A DNA stretch of 49,871 bases from Bacteroidales bacterium UBA5515 (GTDB lineage Bacteria > Bacteroidota > Bacteroidia > Bacteroidales > P3), in assembly GCA_002423895.1 (NCBI GenBank), contig DIOL01000011.1, positions 44,159-94,029 of the forward strand, in the 5' to 3' direction. Below the pieces are notes generated by a model, which had not been told where the DNA came from, searched no databases, and worked only from the letters and a program-made list of their open reading frames with translations. This document shows positions 33,514 through 43,161 of this stretch, in pieces. Numbering within the stretch: position 1 is the first letter of the stretch; each line of letters starts with the position of its first letter. Made by a program: the position numbers and the translations under genes.

Positions 33514-36500
33514 ATGAATAAATTATTTCTCTTTTTAATATTCTTTTTTGGCTTTCTAAATTGTATTTTCTCTCAAAGCTTAACATCAACAAACACAACT
33601 CATAACTCTACTTTAATTTCTTTTCCAAATTCAGAAGGTGAGAATTTGAATATACATGTTTTTACTAAATCTTCTGAAGACACTATTGTCCTTTTTGAAA
33701 ATTTTTCTCGTTTCCCAATTACAAATAGTGGAAACCTTTATAGTGCTAATTCGGCATATTTTAATTTGCCTTCTTCTTATACCAATAAACCTGGCTTTAA
33801 AGGAAGAAATCTTTTTAATACTAATGGGGACAGCTGCTCTTTTTATGAAAATAGTGGATTAGTTACTCCTTTTATGGATTTATCTAAATCAGGAGGGAAC
33901 TATCGACTAAGATTCTCAATAAAGAATACTAACACTTCAAATGTAAACTTTTTAAGAATTTATCAATCAGATAGCTTAGGGAATTTCCCATCTACATACT
34001 CTGTAGTTACTGTAGCTAAAAACTCTTCCAAAATTTACGATACTATATTTTCAAACGGCAATTCAAATTGTAAGTTATGGTTTTTTTCAAGTACTTCTCC
34101 TAATTTAATTATTGATGATTTATCAGTTTCTTATACATATATTACAAAAACTCCAATTCCTTATTCACCTTTTACTACTAATTTAAACTCATTACAAATA
34201 TCATCTTTAAACCCTAATACTATTTATCATTGCTTTATTGAGGGTAGAACAGATACTATTTCTTTTACAACTCTTAATCAATCAACAATTAATAATGTAA
34301 GTGATATTTCTCCAAATTCTGCAAAACTTAATTTCTCTTCAACAGACACAAATTCAAATAGAAAAGTTATTCTAAAAAAGAAATCCAATGGAGCAAATGT
34401 TTTTGCAGATGATTTATTTATTTCCGAATATACTACTGCAACTACAGATGATAGAGCAATAGAAATTTATAATGGAACAGGACAAGATATTTGTTTGGGC
34501 GATTATTCAATAAAATATAATTTAGCCACTGGTGCTGTGAGAATTTCGCCTTTATCTTATTTAGATACAATAAAATCTAATCAATGTTTTGTTGTTATGG
34601 AATTGTTAAAGAGTATCAATGTTTCAAACGAAGGAGCTTTTTGTAAAGATACTATATTAAAAGGTTATTTTGTATATAATGGTGATGATGCTATTGCGTT
34701 AATGAAAAATGGAGAATATGTTGATATATTTGGATGTTTAGGAGAGGATCCAGGTATTAAAGGATGGTGTTATCCTAATCAAGATAATCCAACAATTACT
34801 ACAAATAAAACTACATTAAGACGTAAATCAAATGTGAATAAAGGAGTAAAAGTTAATCCTACAAGTGGTTTTCCAACACTAAATTCGCAGTGGACACAGA
34901 TAGGAAGTGTGGGAAATACTAATGCAAATAATTTTGCTGATTTTGGAAAGCATACTATGAGTAATGCGTATGGTAATGTTGATAGTTTGGCGAAAATGGA
35001 GAATATATCCAATACAGACACTTCTTTTATTTTGGCAAATCTTGAAGAAGATACTTACTATGAAGCTACATTATTATTTATTAATGGAAATGATAGTGTG
35101 TATTCAAATAGTATTTTATTTCAAACAGGTGTTAATTCTCAAAGACTAACTAATGGCTCTTGGAATGATGCAAATTGGTCTAAGAGAAAGCCAACGAAAA
35201 TTGATAATGCCATTATTCTTAATAATCAAACCTTAAGAATTGATAATGGAACTAATGCAGAATGTTATAATCTGATTATTAAAGACACTCTAAATCAAAA
35301 AAAAGCATCATTCATCAATAATGGGAACTTGAATGTATGGAATAAAACCATTGTTGAGTCTTATTTTAAAGGTTATACTGCTAATGATAATGGTTGGAAT
35401 TTATATGGTTTGCCAATTAAAACCACTTCAAGCACACAAGACTCTATTGGGAATGTCTTTTTTAATATATCTGCTAATGATGATTTATATTATTGGAAGG
35501 AAGATTATGGAAATGAAGGTATATGGATGAATTGGCAGGATGCTTCAAATATAGGTGATTTCTTTGTAGATGGAAGAGGATATTTAGTTAGTTATGAAAA
35601 TGATAAATTATTGAAATTTTACGGAGAATTAAATAATGAAAGTTCATATTCGCTTTTAAGCAATGCCTCCTTATCCACTCCAAACACTCAAAGAGGTTGG
35701 CATTTATGCAGCAATCCATATCCTTTTTACGTTAAATTAAATCAACTTCAAAGGACAAATGTTTCCCTTCCTTCATTATTAGATAATAATACCTCAAATT
35801 ACTTTGCATTGCTTCCAACAGATTCTATCCCTCCTTTTGCAGGCTTTATGGTTCAAGTTGGTAATTTAAATAACTCCTTAACAATAAATAGAACTGCTTC
35901 TGAATCAAAAAACATTGAAGATTTCTCTGTTATTAACCTAAATGTATCTTACTCTGATGGAAATGACAAGACTTATATTATAATTACGGATAGTGCAAGT
36001 TTAGGATATGATATTAATTATGACAATAGAAAACTAAGTGGTTGGTCTCAAAGTCCCGAAATATTTACTAAATATGGTAATGAAAAGTTTTCTTTAAATT
36101 CAATTCCAAAAATTGAAGATAGTTTGATTGTAGATATTGGATTTGTAGCTAAAACAGAAGATAACTATAATATAAGTTTGGATTTTGATTCTATTGATCA
36201 ATATTATAAAATTTCACTTTTTGACAAAGCTACTAATGTTGAATTAATAAACTTTAAAAATGATAGTGTTTATAGTTTTTATTCCAATCAAATAAACTCT
36301 CAAGATAAATTTCAACTAAAAATCTATAGAAACCAATTATCAGATGAAGAAATAAAAACTTATGATGAAAATATTTCTCTTTATCAATCAGAAGATAAAG
36401 TAAATGTTATTTCTTCATCTAAGATTTTGAGTCTTGAATTAACAAATCTAAAAGGTCAAAAAATAAATAATAATGTCAATTCCAATTCAATAAATATAGA

Positions 36501-36573
36501 TCAAAAAGGAATATTTATTCTAAATATTACAACACAAAATAAAACTTATATAAGAAAAATCATAAATCTATAA
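33514..36573 (+). CDS. T9SS-secreted lamin-tail-domain protein
   Basis: This 1019-residue protein has a signal peptide ending near NCIFSQ. A MAM-like segment (VLFENFSRFPITNSGNLYS) is followed by a short Fn3-like part and a lamin tail domain at about residues 299-462: DLFISEYTTATTDDRAIEIYNG, DICLGDYSIKYNL, GDDAIALMKNGEYVDIFG, then TLRRKSN and WTQIG. The rest is beta-rich and unknown. The C-terminus (LELTNLKGQKI to TYIRKIINL) is a type A T9SS sorting domain, so it should be exported and attached to the surface. Lamin tail domains in bacteria often accompany secreted nucleases or adhesins; no catalytic motif is visible. Confidence 0.87.
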   Translation: MNKLFLFLIFFFGFLNCIFSQSLTSTNTTHNSTLISFPNSEGENLNIHVFTKSSEDTIVLFENFSRFPITNSGNLYSANSAYFNLPSSYTNKPGFKGRNLFNTNGDSCSFYENSGLVTPFMDLSKSGGNYRLRFSIKNTNTSNVNFLRIYQSDSLGNFPSTYSVVTVAKNSSKIYDTIFSNGNSNCKLWFFSSTSPNLIIDDLSVSYTYITKTPIPYSPFTTNLNSLQISSLNPNTIYHCFIEGRTDTISFTTLNQSTINNVSDISPNSAKLNFSSTDTNSNRKVILKKKSNGANVFADDLFISEYTTATTDDRAIEIYNGTGQDICLGDYSIKYNLATGAVRISPLSYLDTIKSNQCFVVMELLKSINVSNEGAFCKDTILKGYFVYNGDDAIALMKNGEYVDIFGCLGEDPGIKGWCYPNQDNPTITTNKTTLRRKSNVNKGVKVNPTSGFPTLNSQWTQIGSVGNTNANNFADFGKHTMSNAYGNVDSLAKMENISNTDTSFILANLEEDTYYEATLLFINGNDSVYSNSILFQTGVNSQRLTNGSWNDANWSKRKPTKIDNAIILNNQTLRIDNGTNAECYNLIIKDTLNQKKASFINNGNLNVWNKTIVESYFKGYTANDNGWNLYGLPIKTTSSTQDSIGNVFFNISANDDLYYWKEDYGNEGIWMNWQDASNIGDFFVDGRGYLVSYENDKLLKFYGELNNESSYSLLSNASLSTPNTQRGWHLCSNPYPFYVKLNQLQRTNVSLPSLLDNNTSNYFALLPTDSIPPFAGFMVQVGNLNNSLTINRTASESKNIEDFSVINLNVSYSDGNDKTYIIITDSASLGYDINYDNRKLSGWSQSPEIFTKYGNEKFSLNSIPKIEDSLIVDIGFVAKTEDNYNISLDFDSIDQYYKISLFDKATNVELINFKNDSVYSFYSNQINSQDKFQLKIYRNQLSDEEIKTYDENISLYQSEDKVNVISSSKILSLELTNLKGQKINNNVNSNSINIDQKGIFILNITTQNKTYIRKIINL

Positions 36574-36607
36574 TTCCTGAATGATAGCTATAATCATTCA
36601 GGAATTA
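36571..36607 (+). terminator. Perfect 15-bp hairpin at the T9SS gene stop codon
   Basis: TAATTCCTGAATGAT (36571-36585) pairs exactly with ATCATTCAGGAATTA (36593-36607) across a 7-base loop. The stem begins on the TAA stop. There is no T-run, so it may act as an attenuator or RNA-stabilising hairpin between this gene and the small gene downstream rather than a full terminator. Confidence 0.6.
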
Positions 36608-36669
36608 AGGAATAAATAGAATCGTAAAAAGTAAAAAATTAAATTAATAATCAAAAAACTATTTTTTCT

Positions 36670-36888
36670 ATGAATCAAAAAATAAAAATTATCTTCTTTT
36701 TAACTCTTATTTCAATTTCAATTTCATCTTTTTCTCAACCTACTCCTCCTGAAAATCATGGGAATAATGTTAATTCTGCTCCTTCTGGAGGGGCTCCAGT
36801 TGGTACTGGGACTGGGTTGCTTTTGGCTTTAGGTTCTGTTTATACTTCTGTAAAGGTGTACCAAAGCCATAAAGGGGATAGGGGTTAG
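36670..36888 (+). CDS. Small exported protein with PID-CTERM-like tail
   Basis: This 72-residue protein has a signal peptide ending near SSFSQ and a short Pro/Asn/Gly linker (PTPPENHGNNVNSAPSGG). The C-terminal segment APVGTGTGLLLALGSVYTSV is followed by a basic tail KVYQSHKGDRG. The arrangement of a PxG-G motif, a short hydrophobic helix and basic residues resembles the small PID-CTERM proteins of Bacteroidota, thought to be processed or sorted at that tail; the usual PIDGG core is here PVGTG. It lies just after the lamin-tail T9SS gene. Function is unknown. Confidence 0.6.
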   Translation: MNQKIKIIFFLTLISISISSFSQPTPPENHGNNVNSAPSGGAPVGTGTGLLLALGSVYTSVKVYQSHKGDRG

Positions 36889-36889
36889 G

Positions 36890-37531
36890 TTATTTCCTTC
36901 TTCTTTTCTTAGCTTTTTGAGTGTTATTTCCAAAGTATTTACCTATATCGAAACGTAATGTTGTTTCAAGAAAGAATGGACGGTATTTGTATGATCCAGA
37001 ATGAAAAGAGTCTCCTGGTAATCCATAAGCTATTTCTGTTAAGGAGCATCCTACTCTTACAATTGCTCTAAAGCCTTCTGGTATATAGTATACAAAATTT
37101 CCACTCCTGCTATAATGTGAAATATAACTATATTCTATTATTGCTGAAGGGTAGTTAAGTGTTCCTCCTGGAACTTCAAAATAATGTTTAGCTGGAGATA
37201 TACAATAGGAGTATTGGGCTCCAAATCCTAAATACTGATTGTTAAACTGAAAACAAACAAGTGCTGGAATGTTTATATATTGAAAATGGTTTTCAATATC
37301 TGTACGAAATTCATATTTTGCTTCTAAGATTCCACATGTTACGTCAGTGAAGGCATAGTTGTAAAATAATCCACCACCTATACTCAATTTCCAACTTCCA
37401 AATTCTGAAATATCCATATTTGTTCCTACAGATAATACGGGTCCAAATTGCCAGTCTCCTTTACTGTAGCCTTGTGAGAAAAGAGTTGAAATGCTGAATA
37501 GCATTGCGAAAAAAAGTACTTGTTTTTTCAT
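36890..37531 (-). CDS. Outer-membrane beta-barrel protein
   Basis: This 213-residue protein has a signal peptide ending near STLFSQ. Alternating amphipathic strands follow (WQFGPVLSVGTNMDI, WKLSIGGGLFYNYAF, INIPALVCFQFNNQYLGFGAQYSY), the mark of a small outer-membrane barrel. The tail NTQKAKKRRRK is unusually basic for a barrel C-terminus. It ends one base after the small PID-CTERM-like gene on the opposite strand, with no room for a shared terminator. It is the last gene of a minus-strand run of exported proteins. Function is unknown. Confidence 0.72.
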   Translation of the reverse strand: MKKQVLFFAMLFSISTLFSQGYSKGDWQFGPVLSVGTNMDISEFGSWKLSIGGGLFYNYAFTDVTCGILEAKYEFRTDIENHFQYINIPALVCFQFNNQYLGFGAQYSYCISPAKHYFEVPGGTLNYPSAIIEYSYISHYSRSGNFVYYIPEGFRAIVRVGCSLTEIAYGLPGDSFHSGSYKYRPFFLETTLRFDIGKYFGNNTQKAKKRRRK

Positions 37532-37552
37532 GTTTTTTATCTTTTATTTTAG

Positions 37553-38983
37553 TTAATTATTTATTTCCATTGTTCCGAAGTTAAGTATATCTCCTTTAAA
37601 TCTTCCCATTATTATGTTTCCCTGTTCATCTTTAAATGATAGGTTTTCGGAGAAGAATGCTTGATTTTCTTTTTTAGAGAATAGTGTTTTAAGGGTTGGT
37701 TTGCCTTCTGGTGAAATTTTCATCAGATTGGTTACTACAACTTTCTTGCCTTTTGGGAATCTGATATTGGTTTCAACAAACACTTCATCACTAAGGTCGT
37801 TATCGTCTTTGTCGGTGTTGTAAACTGCGTAGAAATCGTTTCCTTTGGTAAAGAAAAGTGGTCTTTCAAATTGTCCATATTCTATTTGCCAACGATTATA
37901 ATAGCATGTTGCCTTTGACACAAGTTGATTGTAAACAAGGTTTGACTGGTTTGGATTTATGCAGAGTGCATAGAAGCTTCTGTTGAAATAGGTGTAGGTT
38001 GGGGGAGTTTTTGTTGTTTCGTAAATATATAGATAGGCATCTTGAACTATTGCAACCAAGTTACCATTTTCTAAGGTTAGTATATCTTTTATCACCCAAA
38101 GTGTTCCTTTTTCTTTTTTGTATTCAAAGGAAACGTTATTGGTTATTTCTTCTGTGCTTATTTTATATGTATAGCCATTAAAATTTCCTTCGGAGTTATT
38201 GCCAATAAAAACATTATCGTTATCAATCAAATGCAGTTTAGAATCATTAAGCTTAATTTTGTCACTTACATAGTATTCTGTTATTTCTTCATCATTTAGT
38301 TTTGAAAGATAAACCTTTTCTTCATTTGATTCAATTTTTGTTAGAAGGTAAACATCTCCATTATTATTTACAGCAACATCCATAAAATAAACTGTACCTT
38401 CATTTTCTGTTGAGTATTTTTTATCCCAAATTTTATTAAAGTCTTTATCGTAAACGTTTACACTATAGAAACCTTCATTGGTTTTTGAATTTACATTCAT
38501 ATAAGTGATAACATATTTTGATTTATCTGGTGAAGAATAAAGATAAATTTTTGGGTCATCTCTTCTTGTATGGTTGAAGGCTAACAAAACCTTTTCTGAT
38601 TTTTCTAAAAGAGTGTTTTTGTCAATCAGCTTGCACTTAACCTGATTCTTTTCAATATCCTTATTTACTTCGGAATAAACAATTGCAACTTCATTGTTTG
38701 TTGTAACAGTTTTAATAAGTGAGAAAGTTGGTATTTTGAAATATTCTGGATTATAGGTCTTAACATTGTTTTTGGTAACTGACATTAATCCAACTCTGTT
38801 AAATCTTCTTGTAAATGCTGTTGTCTGGTAACCAAAACTATAATAATGAGTTTCTCCAATTGAGCCTACATAATTGTAAATTGAACCATCATCCTCAGGT
38901 TCATAATCTGCACCCCATTGAATGTTTTGAGAGAAAGCTCCAAAGCTAAAGAGCATAGCAAAAACGATAAAAAATCTTTTCAT
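37553..38983 (-). CDS. Exported protein of unknown function, possibly beta-propeller-like
   Basis: This 476-residue protein has a signal peptide ending near GAFSQN. The mature part consists of recurring strand blocks such as NEVAIVYSEVNKD, SKYVITYMNVNSK, NGDVYLLTKIES and NGNLVAIVQDAYLYIYE at spacings of about 45-60 residues, which suggests a beta-propeller. I do not recognise a family. It lies between two outer-membrane barrel genes on the same strand with gaps of about 20 bases, so it probably acts with them in the envelope. Confidence 0.55.
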   Translation of the reverse strand: MKRFFIVFAMLFSFGAFSQNIQWGADYEPEDDGSIYNYVGSIGETHYYSFGYQTTAFTRRFNRVGLMSVTKNNVKTYNPEYFKIPTFSLIKTVTTNNEVAIVYSEVNKDIEKNQVKCKLIDKNTLLEKSEKVLLAFNHTRRDDPKIYLYSSPDKSKYVITYMNVNSKTNEGFYSVNVYDKDFNKIWDKKYSTENEGTVYFMDVAVNNNGDVYLLTKIESNEEKVYLSKLNDEEITEYYVSDKIKLNDSKLHLIDNDNVFIGNNSEGNFNGYTYKISTEEITNNVSFEYKKEKGTLWVIKDILTLENGNLVAIVQDAYLYIYETTKTPPTYTYFNRSFYALCINPNQSNLVYNQLVSKATCYYNRWQIEYGQFERPLFFTKGNDFYAVYNTDKDDNDLSDEVFVETNIRFPKGKKVVVTNLMKISPEGKPTLKTLFSKKENQAFFSENLSFKDEQGNIIMGRFKGDILNFGTMEINN

Positions 38984-39005
38984 ACTGATTCTGTATTTTT
39001 AAATA

Positions 39006-39704
39006 TTAAAAAGGTAAAATTCCTAATGTTAAATTAACTCCAATAAAGTAATTGGCAAGTACACGTGTTGAGGCCTGGTGAATTGGTTCATTTCTTTTTT
39101 CCATACTCATAAAACGATAACCATTTGTCAATGCTCCAAGCGAAAGGCCTGTACCTAATGAAATATAGTTTGAAACGAAAACTGTTTTTCCAAACTCAAT
39201 TCTAAATCCCAAAGCCCAGTCTTCTCCCTTGAAAGTGGTTGACATTGGAAGATAATCATATTTAATTTTTCCAGTGGCAGTATAGGTGAAGTAATCTAAT
39301 CCAAACTTATAATAGTAGCCAAGTGGTGCTTTTGGATTGGTGTAGTATTTTGCATAAATGCCAAATCCATATAAATCTATATCAGACTCTTGAGCAGTAT
39401 AATTAGGAGGGGGAATTGGTATTTCATTATGAGATGAATACTCTGGAGTGTATTTTGAATGTTCAAACTGATAGCTTGCACCAATTACCCAGTCTCTGTT
39501 TACAACATATTCAAAGCTTGGAGAAAAATGTGTGTTAAAATCACAGTAATGAGTCCCTACCATATATACTGGAGTTAAAATTGCAGGGGAGAAACGGGCA
39601 TCAAAAACAAAGTGGCATCTTTTTCCCAAATAACCTGCTTGACCAAAAACATTAGAAGAACAAGCAATAACAATAACAAATAATAAAAGTCTATATTTCT
39701 TCAT
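39006..39704 (-). CDS. Outer-membrane beta-barrel-like protein
   Basis: This protein of about 232 residues probably starts at ATG 39704 (MKKYRLLLF), which gives a clean signal peptide ending near NVFGQ; an in-frame upstream ATG at 39749 would overlap the protease gene. The mature part has barrel-type strands (WVIGASYQFEHSKY, IDLYGFGIYAKYY, GYYYKFGLDYFTY, DWALGFRIEFGKTVFVSNYISLG) and ends in YFIGVNLTLGILPF, a barrel-like C-terminal strand. It starts 5 bases after the M48 protease stop, so the two are co-transcribed. The cargo or function is unknown. Confidence 0.7.
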   Translation of the reverse strand: MKKYRLLLFVIVIACSSNVFGQAGYLGKRCHFVFDARFSPAILTPVYMVGTHYCDFNTHFSPSFEYVVNRDWVIGASYQFEHSKYTPEYSSHNEIPIPPPNYTAQESDIDLYGFGIYAKYYTNPKAPLGYYYKFGLDYFTYTATGKIKYDYLPMSTTFKGEDWALGFRIEFGKTVFVSNYISLGTGLSLGALTNGYRFMSMEKRNEPIHQASTRVLANYFIGVNLTLGILPF

Positions 39705-39708
39705 CTTA

Positions 39709-41838
39709 TTAGTTTTTTGAAAGATTATTAGTTTTAACATAGCACTCATAAAGCTCTTGATTTAACATATCAAAAGTATTTTCATGTTCAAATTGCTTTG
39801 TTGTTGAATATATTGTTTTGTTGTTTTCCAAATCATAGGAAATAAAAATCAGTTTTCCTGCCTGTTCTCTGAACACCCATTGATAAATGCTGAAAGGAAG
39901 TGTTGGCAAGGTCATTGATGAGAAAAGGGTATGAAGTCTTTTGTATGTCTTGTTCTTTTTGTAACCCAAAGATTTCTTTTCATAATAAACCAAATTTAAA
40001 ATAGGAGTACCTAATTCCTTTGCCAAGGTTTCGGAATCTCTGCTTTCATAGGTTATTTCAGAAAACTTATTCAAACTTCTTGAATAGTCAATTAAACGTG
40101 AATTAAGTTGATAGTTCAGAGAAAGTTCTTTTTGATAGTTTGAAATTATTATTGGATTGAGATTTGCAACTTTAGCTATATTTTTAATTCTTTTTTCCAG
40201 TCTTTTTGTTTGAGTTTCTTTTGATGATTTTGATGAAGGTTTGCCAGAGCGATAAGCTTTTTCAGCATATGGATTTAATACAATAATTTTTTTCTTAACT
40301 TTTGATTTGCCTGTGTTATCTCTTAATGATGTGATATAATCATTGGCATTTTGATTTTCAATTTGGGTTAAAGAAGAATTGAAAGCTTTAACAAATTCTT
40401 CATCCTTCTTTAAGTCGCCAAGCATATAGTTTTCGGTTTTGAAGCTTTTTAAATGACCAACAAGTCTTTTATTCTTAACTTTATCGTATTTTGTTTTATT
40501 TTCATTGTCATTTGCTGTAGTGTCTTCCACAATAACCTCACCCATTCTATAGTCGGAGAACTTATTCAATGAACCTAAATCACTTTCTTCAACTAAAGCC
40601 TTAACCATATCATTAAAAAGTAGTTTGAAGTAGTTTACATTAGGATACGATTTCATTGCATCCCATGATTGTCTTAAACTAAGAAGAGCCAACTCCTTTT
40701 TGTTCATTTTCTTGAAAAGATTTACAACAAACTGCATCTCTCCTTCAGTTTTTTGAGTTCCTAAATCAATATCCTGATAATTGCCACTAATCTTAGCTTT
40801 TGCAATTCCATAAAGAGAAGCATTTAAAGCTGTTTTAAGAAATTTATTATCAGGATTATCCTTAATCAGGCAAAGAGTGTTATAATAAGCCTTAATATAA
40901 TTATTGGTAATAATTTGTTGGTTTATTGTTTCAAAACGAGAAATGGTTCTTATAAATTCAAAAGAACTTTGAGGTTGAATAAACTTACTTGTACCCAAAA
41001 CAACTGATGATGAAACAATGCTTTCCATTTCATTTCTTCTTGACTTTAGGTTGGGATGGGTTGAGAAAGTATCAATATAATCTTCACGAGAAACAATAGG
41101 AGTGATGTTTTGAAGAAAATAACTGTCGTTAAATTTGTAGTATTCATTTTCAAAAATATCTCTACTTAACTTAACTTCGTCAAAAGGTAAATAGGAATAT
41201 TGAAGAATATCAAACATTCCATCAACAGCTTTTGAGTCATAAGTAGTGTTTTTAAAGAAATTTTCGTAACCTAATTTATCACACTCAAACTCTTGTTCTC
41301 GAGAACGGGAATGGTATTTTAAATAATCATCAATTGTTTGAATCCTGTCTGCTTTATCTTCACTTTCTTTTTGTGAGTGCTTTTTTACGTAATGTATAAG
41401 TTCGTGAGAAATTACATAAGCAATTTCAGCTTCGGAGGTTGATTGAGCAATAAAACCTATGGTTACAAACAAAAAACCATCACCATTCATAAAAGCATTT
41501 GCTTCTGCTGATTTAATGGTATAAATTTTTATTTCCTTTCTTAACTTGGAATCATTAACCAGTAAATTATCTAATACTTTCTCCAAATACTTTGTAACGG
41601 TGTCGCCATAAACAATTCTTCCCGTTAGTAAAAGTTCCTTAATATTATCATTTGATGCTTTTTGAATATCGTTTTTGGGAATTGACCCATCAAAATTCAA
41701 TCCTTTAATAATATTAGACAAATCATTAGGTAACTGCCCTTTAGCTTCTAACCTGTAAAAATCATTCAATGATATTTGCTGAGCTGATACAAAAATAACA
41801 TTTGATACCAGCACCAAAAAAAGTAAGAATTTCTTCAT
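39709..41838 (-). CDS. Exported M48-family zinc metallopeptidase
   Basis: This 709-residue protein has a signal peptide ending near FVSAQ and an M48 domain. The zinc motif is in AYVISHELIHYVKKH (HELIH, near residue 144), and the third ligand is probably the Glu of EFECDKLGYE about 40 residues on, as in BepA/LoiP-type peptidases. NAFMNGDGFLFVTIGFI is the typical preceding strand. Beyond the peptidase domain lie about 450 residues of mixed, partly helical sequence, which is long for the family. It is likely a periplasmic or outer-membrane-linked quality-control protease; co-transcription with barrel genes fits that. Confidence 0.85.
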   Translation of the reverse strand: MKKFLLFLVLVSNVIFVSAQQISLNDFYRLEAKGQLPNDLSNIIKGLNFDGSIPKNDIQKASNDNIKELLLTGRIVYGDTVTKYLEKVLDNLLVNDSKLRKEIKIYTIKSAEANAFMNGDGFLFVTIGFIAQSTSEAEIAYVISHELIHYVKKHSQKESEDKADRIQTIDDYLKYHSRSREQEFECDKLGYENFFKNTTYDSKAVDGMFDILQYSYLPFDEVKLSRDIFENEYYKFNDSYFLQNITPIVSREDYIDTFSTHPNLKSRRNEMESIVSSSVVLGTSKFIQPQSSFEFIRTISRFETINQQIITNNYIKAYYNTLCLIKDNPDNKFLKTALNASLYGIAKAKISGNYQDIDLGTQKTEGEMQFVVNLFKKMNKKELALLSLRQSWDAMKSYPNVNYFKLLFNDMVKALVEESDLGSLNKFSDYRMGEVIVEDTTANDNENKTKYDKVKNKRLVGHLKSFKTENYMLGDLKKDEEFVKAFNSSLTQIENQNANDYITSLRDNTGKSKVKKKIIVLNPYAEKAYRSGKPSSKSSKETQTKRLEKRIKNIAKVANLNPIIISNYQKELSLNYQLNSRLIDYSRSLNKFSEITYESRDSETLAKELGTPILNLVYYEKKSLGYKKNKTYKRLHTLFSSMTLPTLPFSIYQWVFREQAGKLIFISYDLENNKTIYSTTKQFEHENTFDMLNQELYECYVKTNNLSKN

Positions 41839-41879
41839 ACAAAAATTTAGTTATTGGAAATAATTCTTAAAAACTAAAG

Positions 41880-41909
41880 CAAAAGTATGAAAATATATTG
41901 ATTCTGCAA
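41880..41909 (-). promoter_or_regulatory. Promoter of the M48-barrel unit
   Basis: On the minus strand TACTTTTG (41887 to 41880) matches TAnnTTTG, with TTG (41909 to 41907) 19 bases upstream. It is 42 bases before the protease start codon. Confidence 0.52.
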
Positions 41910-41949
41910 GTTTAAAACCCTATTTTTTTAATTTTAACAAAAGAAATTT

Positions 41950-43113
41950 CTATTCTTGTTGTTTTTTAGCTTTTTTGCTTCCTTCGTAAATTTCATATTT
42001 ACAGAATCGGCATTCAAGATTTGAGTTGTAAACTGTAATTTTCTGTGATGGGCGAAGTCCAATATGTTTGAAGGCATCCAAATCGGAACTTATTACCCAG
42101 GCTGTGTTTCCTGAATATTTGTTTTTGAATACTCGTCCAATAAGGTCGTAAAGATTGAAAAGATCGTCTGTTTCAATTCTCTGTCCATAAGGAGGGTTCA
42201 TTATGATTAGTGTTTTGCCTTCTGGTGGATTTTGTTCCTGAATGTCGGCACGGAAAAGTTCAATGTCTTTGTGAAGTTTGGCATTGGTTATGTTTTCTGT
42301 GGCTGTTTTTATGGCTGCTCCTGATATGTCGGAACCCCAGATTTCATAGTCAAATTCTTTGATCTGTTTGTTGGCTTCATCTCTCACTCTTTTGAATTCA
42401 GGCATTGAGAAGTCACCCCATTTTTTAAAGGCAAAATCATATCTGTAGTATTGTGCTGGAATATTGTAGGCATACATTGCTGCTTCCATTACCATTGTTC
42501 CTGAACCGCACATCGGGTCAAAAAAGTTGCAGTCTCTTTGCCAGCCTGAAAGTTGAATAAGTCCTGCTGCAAGAACTTCGTTTATTGGTGCCATTTCGGC
42601 TCTAAGGCGATAGTTTCTTTTGTGAAGGCTTTCTCCACTGCTGTTGAGTGAAACTGTTACCTGATTTTCGTTTATGTGAAGGTTAAGTATTAAATCGGGA
42701 TCTTCTTTTGAAACATTTGGTCGCTGATTGAACATTCTTCTGAAACGGTCACAGATGGCGTCTTTGGTTTTTTGAGATGCATAGAGTGAATGTGTGAATA
42801 TGCTGCTGTAAACGGATGGCTCAATTGAAAGAACTCCATCGGCATTGAGAAGTTTTTCCCATTTGTATTTGTATATGTTGTCGTAAAGCTCTCTGTCACT
42901 GTTTGCTTCAAAACTATATATTGGCTTAAGTATTGTTATTGCTGTTCTAAGCAGATAGTTAGCCTTGTAAAGCATGTTCATGTCGCCTTCAAAACTTACT
43001 GCTCTGTTGAGTTTTTCAATATTCTTTCCACCTATTGCTTCAATTTCATTTGCTAAAACATCTTCCAAACCATACATTGTTTTAGCCACCATTTTAAAAT
43101 CTTTATTTTCCAT
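41950..43113 (-). CDS. THUMP-domain class I RNA methyltransferase (RlmL-like)
   Basis: This 387-residue protein opens with KMVAKTMYGLEDVLANEIEAIGG, typical of the RlmL N-terminal region, then a THUMP-like RNA-binding part. The SAM-dependent methyltransferase domain has motif I FFDPMCGSGTMVMEAA and motif IV MNPPYGQRI (near residue 304). RlmL makes m2G2445 in 23S rRNA; this short form lacks the second (RlmK) domain of the E. coli fusion, as is usual in Bacteroidota. It belongs to a minus-strand run but is functionally unrelated to the glycan genes upstream. Confidence 0.88.
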   Translation of the reverse strand: MENKDFKMVAKTMYGLEDVLANEIEAIGGKNIEKLNRAVSFEGDMNMLYKANYLLRTAITILKPIYSFEANSDRELYDNIYKYKWEKLLNADGVLSIEPSVYSSIFTHSLYASQKTKDAICDRFRRMFNQRPNVSKEDPDLILNLHINENQVTVSLNSSGESLHKRNYRLRAEMAPINEVLAAGLIQLSGWQRDCNFFDPMCGSGTMVMEAAMYAYNIPAQYYRYDFAFKKWGDFSMPEFKRVRDEANKQIKEFDYEIWGSDISGAAIKTATENITNAKLHKDIELFRADIQEQNPPEGKTLIIMNPPYGQRIETDDLFNLYDLIGRVFKNKYSGNTAWVISSDLDAFKHIGLRPSQKITVYNSNLECRFCKYEIYEGSKKAKKQQE

Positions 43114-43161
43114 TTTCTATGTTTAACAGGACCTGCGTCCTTAATTTATATTTATCTTTTA

